This document shows, in pieces, positions 38,643 through 47,356 of a stretch of 64,000 bases of DNA (position 1 is the first letter of the stretch; each line of letters starts with the position of its first letter). This DNA comes from Arthrobacter sp. ES3-54 (lineage in GTDB: Bacteria > Actinomycetota > Actinomycetes > Actinomycetales > Micrococcaceae). A program made the position numbers and the translations under genes. Below the pieces are notes generated by a model, which ran no database searches, had not been told where the DNA came from, and worked only from the letters and a program-made list of their open reading frames with translations. The stretch covers positions 124,001 through 188,000 of the forward strand of contig NZ_JAQFIF010000001.1 of assembly GCF_029504395.1 (NCBI RefSeq), read 5' to 3'.

Positions 38643-38904
38643 GGACATGTCCATTCCTCCGTCGATTCACCACTGGACATGTCCCGCGCTGCCTGGCGCT
38701 GATGTGCATAACGGTGAAATGTCCATCGCCGGTAGCGAGGGGAGGGTATGTCCATTGGTCGCGGGGGTGGCGGGTGGGCATGTGCGCGGCTGGAAAGCGG
38801 GGGAGGGTATGTCCAGTGGACGCGGGGGTTGCGAGTGGGCATCTGCACGACTGGCAGCAAAGGGTGGGCATGTCCACTGGTGGCGTGCGGGGGAGGGCAT
38901 GTCC
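38643..38904 (+). repeat. GGACATGTCC palindromes and a periodic ~30-bp array
   Basis: Exact GGACATGTCC at 38643-38652 and 38675-38684. A degenerate form GGGYATGTCCAYTGG is then repeated six times with starts at 38744, 38776, 38805, 38837, 38866 and 38895, i.e. spacing 29-32 bp. Odd and even units pair into a ~61-bp higher-order repeat (the even units 2 and 4 are poorer). GC-rich, strand-asymmetric. It fills the space between the nuclease-like gene and the small protein gene at 38956. Confidence 0.8.
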
Positions 38905-38955
38905 ACTGGTCGCCCGCGCACACCCGCGACCACCGGGCACCCGGGCCCGCGTTGC

Positions 38956-39204
38956 TCAGGGGCCCTGCACGCGGCGGGCGCGGCGCGGCGGGGGCGGCGG
39001 GACTTCCTTGGCCGCTACTACGAGGGGGAGGGCGATGACGACGTCGGAGTGGCGGGTGCGGACGGTGCACACGCCGTCGGCGCGTTCCACGAGCTCGCCA
39101 AGGGCATCCGTCAGTCCTCCGTCGATCCTGTACCGGACCACAACACGCGTGCCGAGCGGGGCGCCGGAGAGGAACTGCTGGGGTAGAGGCAAGGGCGAGC
39201 TCAT
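38956..39204 (-). CDS. Conserved small protein, probably beta-barrel (SH3-like)
   Basis: 82 residues: PLPLPQQFLSGAPLGTRVVVRYRIDGGLTDALGELVERADGVCTVRTRHSDVVIALPLVVAAKEVPPPP. The alternation of strands suggests a small SH3-like barrel. A similar domain is known, to my recollection, at the N-terminus of GNAT acetyltransferase genes next to fdxA in Arthrobacter, but no acetyltransferase domain follows here, so this could be a stand-alone form or a truncated one (its 3' end abuts the repeat array). ATG 39204 chosen; the longer frame to 39432 would read through the ferredoxin promoter. Confidence 0.6.
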   Translation of the reverse strand: MSSPLPLPQQFLSGAPLGTRVVVRYRIDGGLTDALGELVERADGVCTVRTRHSDVVIALPLVVAAKEVPPPPPRRARRVQGP

Positions 39205-39355
39205 CTGATCATAGTAAGACGCGGAGCATGTATGACGTCCCGCTAGGTTCGCGGGAACAGGCTGGGAGATAATAGGCTCGGAAGTCAGCAGCCCGGCGCT
39301 CAGGCCGGGAAACCATCCGGCCGTTCGCCGGAACCAACGTGGAGAGGCCAGGGAC

Positions 39356-39682
39356 GTGACGTACGTAATCGCGCAGCCGTGTGTAGATGTTAAAGACAAG
39401 GCATGCATTGAGGAGTGCCCCGTCGATTGCATCTACGAGGGTGAGCGTTCCCTGTACATCCACCCCGACGAGTGCGTGGACTGCGGTGCCTGCGAGCCGG
39501 TCTGCCCCGTGGAGGCGATCTACTACGAGGACGACACCCCCGAAGAGTGGGCCGACTACTACAAGGCCAACGTCGAGTTCTTCGACGAACTCGGTTCCCC
39601 GGGCGGCGCGGCGAAGGTCGGGAACACCCACACCGACCACCCCATGATCGCCGCCCTGCCGCCGCAGAACCAAGACAACTAG
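39356..39682 (+). CDS. fdxA: 7Fe ferredoxin (3Fe-4S/4Fe-4S)
   Basis: 108 residues. N-terminal CVDVKDKACIEECPVDCIYEG and second motif CVDCGACEPVCPVEAIYYEDD carry the cysteines for one [3Fe-4S] and one [4Fe-4S] cluster, as in actinobacterial FdxA/FdxC. Soluble electron carrier for P450s or other oxidoreductases. GTG start with GAGAGG upstream. It is 12 bp ahead of dapC on the same strand, the conserved actinobacterial order fdxC-dapC. Confidence 0.95.
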   Translation: MTYVIAQPCVDVKDKACIEECPVDCIYEGERSLYIHPDECVDCGACEPVCPVEAIYYEDDTPEEWADYYKANVEFFDELGSPGGAAKVGNTHTDHPMIAALPPQNQDN

Positions 39683-39694
39683 GACGGCGCTACG

Positions 39695-40843
39695 GTGACA
39701 TCCGCGGTGCGCACCTTCGGCCTGAGCCTGCCCGACTACCCGTGGGAGGCCATGGCGCCGTATCTCGCCACGGCAGCCCGGCATGAGGCAGGAGCCGTCA
39801 ACCTTTCCATCGGAACCCCGGTGGACCCGACGCCGGCTCTCATCCAGGACGCGCTGCGCGCCGCCGCGAACGCCCCCGGCTATCCCACCGTCCACGGGAC
39901 GCCGGCCCTGCGGGAAGCCATCGCCGGCTGGTTTGCGCGCCGGCGCGGCGTGCCCGGGCTCGATCCGCGGGATGTGATGCCGACGGTGGGTTCCAAGGAA
40001 CTCGTCGCGTGGCTGCCGTTCCTGCTCGGCCTGAAACCGGGCGACGTCGTCGTCCGCCCCACGGTCGCGTACCCCACCTATGACATCGGTGCCACCCTGG
40101 CGGGTGCGGAGCAGATCGCCGCCGACGACCTCGACGAGCTCGACGCCGGCACCCGGGCCCGCGTGCGCCTGGTCTGGGTCAACTCACCAGCCAACCCCAC
40201 CGGCAGCGTCCGGGACATCGCATCGCTGCGGCGGATCGTCCGGCAAGCCCGCGAGCTCGGCGCCGTCGTCGCGTCCGACGAATGCTACGCCGAACTCGGC
40301 TGGGGGGAGTGGGACGTCCAGCGCGGCGGCGCTCCCGTCCCCAGCATCCTGGACCCAGAGGTCGCAGAGGGTTCCCACGAAGGCCTGCTTGCCGTTTACT
40401 CGCTGAGCAAACAGTCCAACGTGGCCGGGTACCGGGCCGCATTCGTCGCCGGCGACCCGGTGATGATGGCGAATCTGGTCAACAGCCGCAAGCACGCCGG
40501 AATGATTGTTCCCTATCCGGTCCAGGAAGCCATGCGGGTGGCCCTCGGCGACGACGCCCACGTCCGGGCCCAGAAAGACCTGTACAGGGGCCGGCGGGAA
40601 CGGATCGTGCCCGCGCTGGAGGCGTTCGGCCTGACAATCCATGAGTCCGGGGCTGGCCTATATCTGTGGGCCACCGCCGGCGAGGCGACGTGGAACACCG
40701 TGGGCCGGCTCGCGGACCGCGGGATCGTCGTCGGCCCAGGGGTATTCTACGGCGACGCCGGCAACGGGTTCATCCGGGTGGCGCTGACCGCCAGCGACGA
40801 GAGGATCGACGCAGCGGTATCGCGGCTGGCCCCGGAAGCGTAA
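39695..40843 (+). CDS. dapC: Succinyldiaminopimelate transaminase
   Basis: 382 residues, class I/II PLP aminotransferase converting N-succinyl-2-amino-6-ketopimelate to N-succinyl-LL-diaminopimelate in lysine/peptidoglycan synthesis. Seen: VNLSIGTPVDPTP, VWVNSPANPTGSVRDIASL, VVASDECYAELGWGEW and the PLP lysine in YSLSKQSNVAGYRAAF. GTG start, no strong SD, 12 bp after fdxA, so likely co-translated. The other succinylase-branch genes dapD and dapE are 4-6 kb downstream. Confidence 0.93.
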   Translation: MTSAVRTFGLSLPDYPWEAMAPYLATAARHEAGAVNLSIGTPVDPTPALIQDALRAAANAPGYPTVHGTPALREAIAGWFARRRGVPGLDPRDVMPTVGSKELVAWLPFLLGLKPGDVVVRPTVAYPTYDIGATLAGAEQIAADDLDELDAGTRARVRLVWVNSPANPTGSVRDIASLRRIVRQARELGAVVASDECYAELGWGEWDVQRGGAPVPSILDPEVAEGSHEGLLAVYSLSKQSNVAGYRAAFVAGDPVMMANLVNSRKHAGMIVPYPVQEAMRVALGDDAHVRAQKDLYRGRRERIVPALEAFGLTIHESGAGLYLWATAGEATWNTVGRLADRGIVVGPGVFYGDAGNGFIRVALTASDERIDAAVSRLAPEA

Positions 40844-40853
40844 CAATGCTGTG

Positions 40854-40876
40854 ACGCGTGCCACATGTGGCGCGTT
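40854..40876 (+). terminator. Weak terminator-like palindrome after dapC
   Basis: GCCACATGTGGC (40860-40871) with partly pairing flanks CGCG/CGCG and TTTT following. Could end fdxA-dapC transcripts. Confidence 0.4.
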
Positions 40877-41071
40877 TTCGGCGCTTTGGACGCCTCCCGG
40901 ATTAGTACCACCCGCGAAGTGAAGGTACTTTTTAACTGACGATCAATGGTGGCTTTCCACAAGAAGGCAGCGCAGCCTTTGGAAATCCTGTCCGCACAGG
41001 ATCCGCGGGCAGCTTCACCAGATGTTGGACCAGCTTTCGACAGAGGCCCCGATGCCTCATGAGGAGACTCC

Positions 41072-42355
41072 ATGACTGAAACCACCAGCGCAACCCTGCG
41101 CCATGCCGGCGGCGAACTCGAACTCCCGCGCATCAAGGTTGTAGAAGGAAACGAAGGCTACGACGTTTCCAAGCTGCTGAAGCAGACCGGCGCCGTCGCC
41201 TTCGACCCCGGTTTCATGAACACCGCAGCCACCACCTCGGCCATCACCTACATCGACGGTGACGCCGGTATCCTGCGCTACCGCGGCTACCCGATCGAGC
41301 AGCTGGCCCAGCACTCAAGCTTCCTGGAAGTCTCCTACCTGCTGATCTACGGCAACCTGCCGACCCCCACTGAGCTGGAAGCCTTCGACCAGAGGATCCG
41401 CCACCACACCCTGCTGCATGAGGAGCTCAAGGGCTTCTTCAGCGGCTTCCCCCGTGACGCCCACCCGATGCCGGTACTGTCCTCGGCCGTGTCCGCGCTT
41501 TCGACGTTCTACCAGGACTCTCTGGATCCGTTCAACGCCGAGCAGGTGGAAGTCTCCACCATCCGCCTCATGGCCAAGATGCCCGTCATCGCCGCCTACG
41601 CCCACAAGAAGTCGATCGGCCAGCCCATGCTGTACCCGGACAACTCGATGAACCTGGTGGAGAACTTCCTGCGCCTCAGCTTCGGCCTGCCGGCCGAGCA
41701 GTACGAGGTGGACCCGGTAATCGCCAAGGCCCTGGACCTGCTCCTGATCCTGCACGCTGACCACGAGCAGAACTGTTCCACCTCCACTGTCCGCCTGGTC
41801 GGCTCCTCGAACGCCAACCTGTTCGCGTCCGTCTCCGCCGGCATCAACGCCCTCTTCGGCCCCGCCCACGGCGGTGCCAACGAGGCCGTTCTGAAGATGC
41901 TGCGCCAGATCCAGGCCGACGGCATCAAGCCCGAGGACTACATGGAGAAGGTCAAGAACAAGGAAGACGGCGTCCGCCTCATGGGCTTCGGACACCGCGT
42001 CTACAAGAACTACGACCCGCGCGCCAAGATCATCAAGGCCACGGCCCACGAAGTCCTCAGCAAGCTCGGCGGAAATGACGAGCTCCTCGACATCGCCATG
42101 CGCCTTGAAGAGAAGGCCCTGGGCGACGACTACTTCATCCAGCGCAAGCTCTACCCGAACGTGGACTTCTACACCGGCCTGATCTACAAGGCCATGGGCT
42201 TCCCCGAAAAGATGTTCACGGTGCTGTTCGCCATCGGACGCCTGCCGGGCTGGATCGCCCAGTGGCGCGAGATGATCAGCGACCCCAACACCAAGATCGG
42301 CCGCCCGCGTCAGCTCTACGTCGGCGAACCGGAACGCAACTACCCGTCGCTGTAG
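41072..42355 (+). CDS. gltA: Citrate synthase
   Basis: 427 residues, type II hexameric-size enzyme condensing oxaloacetate and acetyl-CoA. Catalytic His regions LHADHEQNCSTSTVRLVGSS and GFGHRVYKNYDPRA are intact; catalytic Asp lies within the C-terminal FYTGLIYKAMGFP area. SD AGGAGA before ATG 41072. It has its own 228-bp upstream region and ends with a strong terminator, so it is probably monocistronic. Full length. Confidence 0.97.
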   Translation: MTETTSATLRHAGGELELPRIKVVEGNEGYDVSKLLKQTGAVAFDPGFMNTAATTSAITYIDGDAGILRYRGYPIEQLAQHSSFLEVSYLLIYGNLPTPTELEAFDQRIRHHTLLHEELKGFFSGFPRDAHPMPVLSSAVSALSTFYQDSLDPFNAEQVEVSTIRLMAKMPVIAAYAHKKSIGQPMLYPDNSMNLVENFLRLSFGLPAEQYEVDPVIAKALDLLLILHADHEQNCSTSTVRLVGSSNANLFASVSAGINALFGPAHGGANEAVLKMLRQIQADGIKPEDYMEKVKNKEDGVRLMGFGHRVYKNYDPRAKIIKATAHEVLSKLGGNDELLDIAMRLEEKALGDDYFIQRKLYPNVDFYTGLIYKAMGFPEKMFTVLFAIGRLPGWIAQWREMISDPNTKIGRPRQLYVGEPERNYPSL

Positions 42356-42392
42356 CCCGTCCGCCTGCCACGGCAGGCACGCGCCAGCAAGC

Positions 42393-42439
42393 ACGACGCC
42401 GGCCGCGCACCTCCCGCTGAGGTGCGCGGCCAGCGTCGT
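42393..42439 (+). terminator. Terminator after gltA
   Basis: ACGACGCCGGCCGCGCACCTC / GAGGTGCGCGGCCAGCGTCGT with one mismatch, 5-nt loop, followed by TCCC (no U-tract), so it may be a strong processing/termination hairpin. Confidence 0.7.
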
Positions 42440-42536
42440 TCCCAGGGCCGTCGGCGCCGCTGTGACCCGAGCCACGCCTCTGGAGGCACCGGTGTGCCCT
42501 GGGGCGGCGGCGGCACGGACGTGCTAAAAAAGACCA

Positions 42537-43289
42537 GTGCCTAAATTTGTCGACGCCGTAATCCGGCGCCAGGAAGTAGTTGACGCAGTCTTCAGGATCA
42601 TCGCTGCGGATGGTCTTGAGCGGGCCTCCCTGCGGGAGGTTGCAGACGAAGCGCAGCTGGCCGTCGGCTCGGTGCGGCACTATTTCGCCAGCAGTGACGA
42701 GCTCCTGACCCACGCCTTCGCCGTGGTGGTGGACCGGATCGTAGGCCGCGTCACCGCCGCGGACTCCCGACAGGGGGACCTGCCGCCAGGGTCGGCCGAG
42801 CACCACGTTGCCGTCATGGCACTGCTGGGGGAGTTTCTTCCGCTGGACGAGGAGCGTGCGGTCGACGCCTGCGTCTGGATGGCCTTCAAGAATGCCGCCC
42901 GGACAAAGCCGTTCCTGTCCGCCGAGGCCGACCGCAGCCACCGCGCGGTAGCCGCGGTAGTGGGCGGACTCATCCTGGGCCTGGCCGACGCGGCGGAGAG
43001 CCGCGGCGCCGGCACGCCCAACCCCAGCGGCACCGATGCCACCAGCGGCGCCGACCCCAGCGGCACGGAGTCCGACGACGACGGCGCCGATGGGTCGGTC
43101 GGTAACAACCAGCAGGTGCTCGTCACTGAGGCGGAGCTGCTGCTGGCAGTTCTGGACGGTCTGACGATGCACGCCCTCCTGCAACCCGAGTGGATGACGG
43201 CCTTGATGTGCAAGGACGTGCTCGAAGCCCATCTAGAGGGCCTGAACCGCCGGCTGGCGGCCGGGAAGCCAGCCATTAACGCGTCATAA
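42537..43289 (+). CDS. TetR/AcrR-family transcriptional regulator
   Basis: 250 residues. N-terminal HTH: RQEVVDAVFRIIAADGLERASLREVADEAQLAVGSVRHYFASSDELL (residues ~11-57). The ligand domain is split by an acidic Ser/Gly-rich insertion around residues 158-193 (GTPNPSGTDATSGADPSG...), which is unusual for the family. BetI-like C-terminal architecture with a tail LNRRLAAGKPAINAS. GTG start lacks an SD; TAAAAA 6 nt upstream may be a -10 (leaderless). Followed by a hypothetical gene that may be its target. Ligand unknown. Confidence 0.85.
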   Translation: MPKFVDAVIRRQEVVDAVFRIIAADGLERASLREVADEAQLAVGSVRHYFASSDELLTHAFAVVVDRIVGRVTAADSRQGDLPPGSAEHHVAVMALLGEFLPLDEERAVDACVWMAFKNAARTKPFLSAEADRSHRAVAAVVGGLILGLADAAESRGAGTPNPSGTDATSGADPSGTESDDDGADGSVGNNQQVLVTEAELLLAVLDGLTMHALLQPEWMTALMCKDVLEAHLEGLNRRLAAGKPAINAS

Positions 43290-43336
43290 CAACAGGAATA
43301 GACTGAGAAGGTACGGCATGCCAAGGAGGCAATTGG

Positions 43337-43948
43337 ATGCACCACACCGGCGGACCTGGCTGGCGGATCACGATGGACACTTCTGGTCCCATGCTCATCG
43401 CCCTCTATATTCGTGACGCTGCCGGTCTGGACACTGCGGGGCATCCGGCGCTGTGCCACGTGGCCCCGAAGATTCGTGCCGCGGACCACTCCCACCTGAC
43501 CGCCGAGGTTGGCGGCCCGGCTGCGCTCAAGACCGAATGGGAGGCCTGGTGGGAACAGCTGCTGAAGGCCCACCCGGAAATGTCCCCCGAGCTCGCCCCG
43601 CCGGGCTTCCGTGCGTTCGGCAATTCGCCGGCCCTCCGGCGCGTTCTGCAGGCCCACTTCGGGGCGGCCCTGACGTGGGCCCGGGAACGCCGGGGGGAAT
43701 ATCTGGCCCTCGAAGCGGAGCGCGAAGCCAACGGCAACAATGAGCTGCTGGCCGATATGGTGGAGGACCGCCTGCTTGATGTGGGACGCGCATCAAAGGA
43801 TTTCGGCCTGACGATCATCGAACTCCCGCTTGCGGAGCCGCGGGCCTGGTACCTCGAGCCGGACAAGATCATCATGAGCCACGAGCTGTTGTCCCAGCCG
43901 GAGCTGTTCCGCAGCTACGTGCAGCCGGTGGTCGACCTGCTGGTCTGA
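43337..43948 (+). CDS. Hypothetical protein conserved in actinobacteria
   Basis: 203 residues, soluble, no signal peptide. Visible: an acidic/aromatic N-terminal half (ALKTEWEAWWEQLLKAHPEMSPELAPPGFRAFG), a helical segment HFGAALTWARERRGEYLALEAE, and the C-terminal IIELPLAEPRAWYLEPDKIIMSHELLSQPELFRSYVQPVV. I do not recognise a domain. AGGAGG before ATG 43337 makes it a well-supported gene. Same strand and 47 bp after the TetR-type gene. The 115-bp gap to 44063 is built of short GC-rich near-repeats (CCGGCTGTCCGCCGG-like). Confidence 0.75.
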   Translation: MHHTGGPGWRITMDTSGPMLIALYIRDAAGLDTAGHPALCHVAPKIRAADHSHLTAEVGGPAALKTEWEAWWEQLLKAHPEMSPELAPPGFRAFGNSPALRRVLQAHFGAALTWARERRGEYLALEAEREANGNNELLADMVEDRLLDVGRASKDFGLTIIELPLAEPRAWYLEPDKIIMSHELLSQPELFRSYVQPVVDLLV

Positions 43949-44063
43949 ATCCGAGCGTTGTTGGCCGCCGGACGGCCGGCTGTCCGCCGGTCCGCTAGTC
44001 GCCTGGCGGCTGACCGCGCTGGCTGTCTGCCAGTCGCCCGGTTGGCAGTCCGCCCGCCGGCGG

Positions 44064-44921
44064 TCAGGTGGCGGGCGCGTCGGCGACGGTTACCCGGACT
44101 TGGCCGGCCGGGACTGAGGCCGGCTGCCAGCCGTCGCGGGACTGCCGGTTCCAGGCACGGCCGTCGACCTCCACGCTGGTGATGGCGAGCTCTTTGGCGT
44201 TGGCCACGGCCCACTGCCCCACAGCCCAGGCCTGCGTGCCTTCGGCATCCACGAGCAGCGTCCGGCCGCTGCTGGACGTCTGGACATTCCCGAGCGCCGC
44301 GGTCAGCTCCGCGGTGACCCTAGCAGGATCCCCGGCGGTGTCGGGGGACCGCAGCGAGCAATCCAGGCCTGCGGGCGTCTGGCCGCTCAGAGCGGAGGCG
44401 AACGCGCGGGCCATCAGCTCATGCTGGGCATAGGCCTCCGGGTACGCCGAACGCTGGACCTGCTGGGCGGCATCGGTGATCTCCAACGACTCGTACCCGG
44501 AGATCTCGACGAGCGCATCGTAGAAGGCATTGCTGGCGTGGTATGGGTCCATCACCTGGGCCGTGGTGCCCCAGCCCTGGGACGGCCGCTGCTGGAACAA
44601 TCCGCGTGAGTCGGGGCCGGCCTGGTCGCCATGGCCGATGTTGCGCAGTTTGGATTCCTGCATGGAGGTGGCCAGCGCGATGCTGGCGGCCCTGGCGGGA
44701 AGCCCGCGCCGGACCGCGACGGCGGTGATGAGGGAAGCGTTGGCCGCCTGGTCGGTGGCGAGGTCATCGCCTCCGCTGCCCGCGGCCGTGCAGCGTTCGG
44801 CGATCAAGGTTTCCGATCGCTGCAGGAACGCCACCGCGGTGTAAATCGCGCCCGCGACCATCGCCAGGGTCAGCAGAAGGACGATCCGGCGCCGCCAGCT
44901 CCCTCGTCGTGCCACGGACAT
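44064..44921 (-). CDS. Membrane-anchored lysozyme-fold (lytic-transglycosylase-like) protein
   Basis: 285 residues. One N-terminal helix (RRIVLLLTLAMVAGAIYTAVAFL) anchors an extracellular domain. The motif SIALATSMQESKLRNIGHGDQAGPDSRGLFQQRPSQGWGT is the actinobacterial lysozyme/transglycosylase-like signature, the Glu in MQES being the likely catalytic acid; DPYHASNAFYDAL and AQQVQRSAYPEAYAQHE continue it. The C-terminal ~100 residues are a separate region. Such proteins are often misannotated as heavy-metal transporters. Probable peptidoglycan remodelling. Monocistronic, minus strand. Confidence 0.75.
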   Translation of the reverse strand: MSVARRGSWRRRIVLLLTLAMVAGAIYTAVAFLQRSETLIAERCTAAGSGGDDLATDQAANASLITAVAVRRGLPARAASIALATSMQESKLRNIGHGDQAGPDSRGLFQQRPSQGWGTTAQVMDPYHASNAFYDALVEISGYESLEITDAAQQVQRSAYPEAYAQHELMARAFASALSGQTPAGLDCSLRSPDTAGDPARVTAELTAALGNVQTSSSGRTLLVDAEGTQAWAVGQWAVANAKELAITSVEVDGRAWNRQSRDGWQPASVPAGQVRVTVADAPAT

Positions 44922-45026
44922 ACTCCCTCAGGCCCTAGCGGGCTGCGTCATCGGCTGCTTCATCGTTGCGGGTCGGCCCCGCCGGTACGGTCTTCGCCGC
45001 CCGCCACACCGTACCAGCCCGTGCGT

Positions 45027-46037
45027 TCAGTTGGCGTGCAGGTCCGCGTTGAGCTCTACGGTTTGGCCCTTGCGGGGGAGCGCCTCGACGGCGCCGGTGG
45101 CGGAGTTGCGGCGGAAGAGCAGGTTCGGAACCCCGGAAAGCTCCACGGCCTTGACTATCCGGCTGGTGTCCTCGCCGTCGGCATCCCGCGGGCTGATGAC
45201 GCGGACGCGCGTGCCGGCGGTGACGTAGAGGCCCGCCTCCACCACTGAATCGTCGCCCAGGCTGATGCCGACGCCGGAGTTAGCGCCGAGGAGGACCCGC
45301 TCACCGAGGGCGATCTTTTCCTTGCCGCCGCCGGAGAGGGTTCCCATGATCGAGGCCCCGCCGCCGACGTCGGACCCGTCACCGGCGACGACGCCGGCCG
45401 AGATCCGGCCCTCGACCATGGAGGTACCCAAGGTTCCGGCATTGAAGTTCACGAAGCCCTCGTGCATGACCGTGGTGCCTTCGGCCAGGTGCGCACCCAG
45501 CCGGACGCGGTCGGCGTCGGCGATCCGGACGCCGGAGGGAACCACGTAGTCCACCATCCGGGGGAACTTGTCCACGCCGAAGACGGTGACAGCGCCGCGC
45601 TTGCGCAGGCGCGCCCGGGTTAGTTCGAAGTCCTCCACGGCGGCGGGGCCGAAGTTGGTCCACACCACGTTGGGGAGCTTGCCGAAGATGCCGTCAAGGT
45701 TGATGGTGTTGGGCTGGACGAGCCGGTGGGAGAGCAGGTGCAGGCGAAGGTAGGCGTCCGCCGTGTCCGCGGGTGCCTCGTCCAGGTTGATCTGGGCGAA
45801 GACAACCTGCTGCTCCGTGCCGCGGTCCGGGTCGGTGCCGCTGGCGGCGATGTCGATCAGCGACTGGTCCGCGTTCTCCACCCCACGCAGGTGCTCCGCC
45901 GCGACTCCGAGCGCCGGCGCCGGAAACCATACGTCCAGCACGGTGGCGTCACCGTTGCGGGTGGAGACGGTGGCCACCCCGTAGCCATAGGCGGAGCGGG
46001 CGTCGGTGGGCACAGCGGAAGCAGCAGTTTCAGTCAT
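45027..46037 (-). CDS. dapD: 2,3,4,5-tetrahydropyridine-2,6-dicarboxylate N-succinyltransferase
   Basis: 336 residues, actinobacterial type with left-handed beta-helix. Hexapeptide stretch: VRLGAHLAEGTTVMHEGFVNFNAGTLG, MVEGRISAGVVAGDGSDVGGGASIMGTLSGGG and LGANSGVGISLGDDSVVEAGLYVTAG. Succinyl-CoA-dependent step of the DAP pathway. ATG 46037 fits the alignment; no strong SD visible. It is divergent from dapE across 133 bp, as is usual in actinobacteria. Confidence 0.95.
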   Translation of the reverse strand: MTETAASAVPTDARSAYGYGVATVSTRNGDATVLDVWFPAPALGVAAEHLRGVENADQSLIDIAASGTDPDRGTEQQVVFAQINLDEAPADTADAYLRLHLLSHRLVQPNTINLDGIFGKLPNVVWTNFGPAAVEDFELTRARLRKRGAVTVFGVDKFPRMVDYVVPSGVRIADADRVRLGAHLAEGTTVMHEGFVNFNAGTLGTSMVEGRISAGVVAGDGSDVGGGASIMGTLSGGGKEKIALGERVLLGANSGVGISLGDDSVVEAGLYVTAGTRVRVISPRDADGEDTSRIVKAVELSGVPNLLFRRNSATGAVEALPRKGQTVELNADLHAN

Positions 46038-46158
46038 GGCCCAAGTCTAACGAGAGGGCCCGCGGGCGCTGAAACGTGAGACGCCCAAGTGACAGGAGAT
46101 GCTCGCCACCTACATGTCGGGCCGGCAGCTGCTGCGGCCCCAAGGGAAGACGAACAGA

Positions 46159-46164
46159 TAAAGT
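46159..46164 (+). promoter_or_regulatory. Candidate -10 hexamer (TAAAGT) for leaderless dapE mRNA
   Basis: TAAAGT, 6 nt before GTG 46171, no Shine-Dalgarno present. Good TANNNT match. Confidence 0.55.
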
Positions 46165-46170
46165 GGGACG

Positions 46171-47337
46171 GTGACTCCCACGAACCCGCGCACCACCGCC
46201 AGTGCAACTGCCAGCGTCCCCGCCCGTACGCCTGTCCATTTGGACCTCCGCCAGGACGTCGCTCTGCTCACGGCCGCCCTGATTGACATCAACAGCGTCT
46301 CCGGCAGCGAAAGGGCCCTGGCCGACGCCGTGGAACATGCCCTGCGCCTGCTGCCGCAGCTGGAACTGGTCCGCGACGGCGATTCGATCATCGCCCGCAC
46401 CAACCTCGGCCGCCCCGAGCGCGTCATCCTTGCCGGGCACCTGGACACCGTGCCGCTTCCCACCACCGATGGCTCGCTGGGCACGGTGCCGTCGTACTGG
46501 CCCTCCGGGGCCCCGGGGGAGGGCATCCTCTTCGGCCGCGGCGCCACCGACATGAAGAGCGGCGTCGCCGTGCAGCTGGCGCTGGCGGCCACCATGTTCG
46601 ACGCCGGGGCGGAGCCGAACAAGGACATCACGTTCGTCTTCTATGACCACGAGGAAGTCGAGGCCGTAAAGAGCGGCCTCGGCCGGCTGGTGCGCAATCA
46701 CGGGTCCCTGCTTGGCGGGGACTTCGCGATCCTGCTCGAGCCAACCGACGGGACGGTGGAGGGCGGCTGCAACGGCACCAGCCGCTTCGAGGTGACCACG
46801 AACGGCGAGGCCGCCCACTCGGCCCGGGCCTGGATGGGCAGCAACGCCATCCACGCCGCGGCCCCGATCCTGGCCCGGCTGGCGGCGTATGAACCGCAGA
46901 CCGTGACGGTTGACGGCCTGGACTACCGCGAAAGCCTCAACGCCGTGAAAATCCACGGCGGCACGGCCGGAAACGTCATTCCGGACAAGTGCGTCATAGA
47001 AATTAACTACCGCTTCGCCCCGGACAAAACCTCGGACGGGGCCGAAGCCGTCGTGCGCGAACTGCTGGCCGGATTCGACGTTGTGCGCACCGACAGCGCC
47101 GCCGGCGCGCGGCCGGGCCTCCACCACCCCGCCGCCGCGTCCTTCGTCGCCGCTGTGGGGGCGGAGCCGAAGCCCAAGTACGGCTGGACCGACGTCGCAC
47201 GGTTCAGTGAGCTCGGCATCCCGGCAGTGAACTTCGGACCCGGCGATGCGCTGCTGGCGCATAAGGACAACGAGCACGTCGAGGCGGACGCCGTCAGGGA
47301 ATGCCTGCGGGCGCTGCGGACGTGGCTCAGCGCCTAG
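46171..47337 (+). CDS. dapE: Succinyl-diaminopimelate desuccinylase
   Basis: 388 residues, M20-family di-zinc hydrolase releasing LL-diaminopimelate. Metal ligand and catalytic motifs: LAGHLDTVP (His, Asp), GRGATDMKSGVA (bridging Asp), FYDHEEVEA (catalytic Glu and ligand Glu), and NFGPGDALLAHKDNEHV (C-terminal His). GTG start lies 6 nt after TAAAGT, so a leaderless transcript is likely. Completes, with dapC and dapD, the succinylase route encoded in this window. Ends at a strong convergent terminator. Confidence 0.95.
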   Translation: MTPTNPRTTASATASVPARTPVHLDLRQDVALLTAALIDINSVSGSERALADAVEHALRLLPQLELVRDGDSIIARTNLGRPERVILAGHLDTVPLPTTDGSLGTVPSYWPSGAPGEGILFGRGATDMKSGVAVQLALAATMFDAGAEPNKDITFVFYDHEEVEAVKSGLGRLVRNHGSLLGGDFAILLEPTDGTVEGGCNGTSRFEVTTNGEAAHSARAWMGSNAIHAAAPILARLAAYEPQTVTVDGLDYRESLNAVKIHGGTAGNVIPDKCVIEINYRFAPDKTSDGAEAVVRELLAGFDVVRTDSAAGARPGLHHPAAASFVAAVGAEPKPKYGWTDVARFSELGIPAVNFGPGDALLAHKDNEHVEADAVRECLRALRTWLSA

Positions 47338-47356
47338 CAATTTACGCCCCGCAACG

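Noticed and set aside
38744-38904. CRISPR-like array (six units, ~30-bp spacing)
   Set aside because: Units repeat along their whole length without unique spacers and no cas genes are present; it is a tandem repeat.
38506-39186. 226-residue open frame on the plus strand through the repeat arrays
   Set aside because: Built of translated repeat units and opposite a recognised small gene; no protein-like features.
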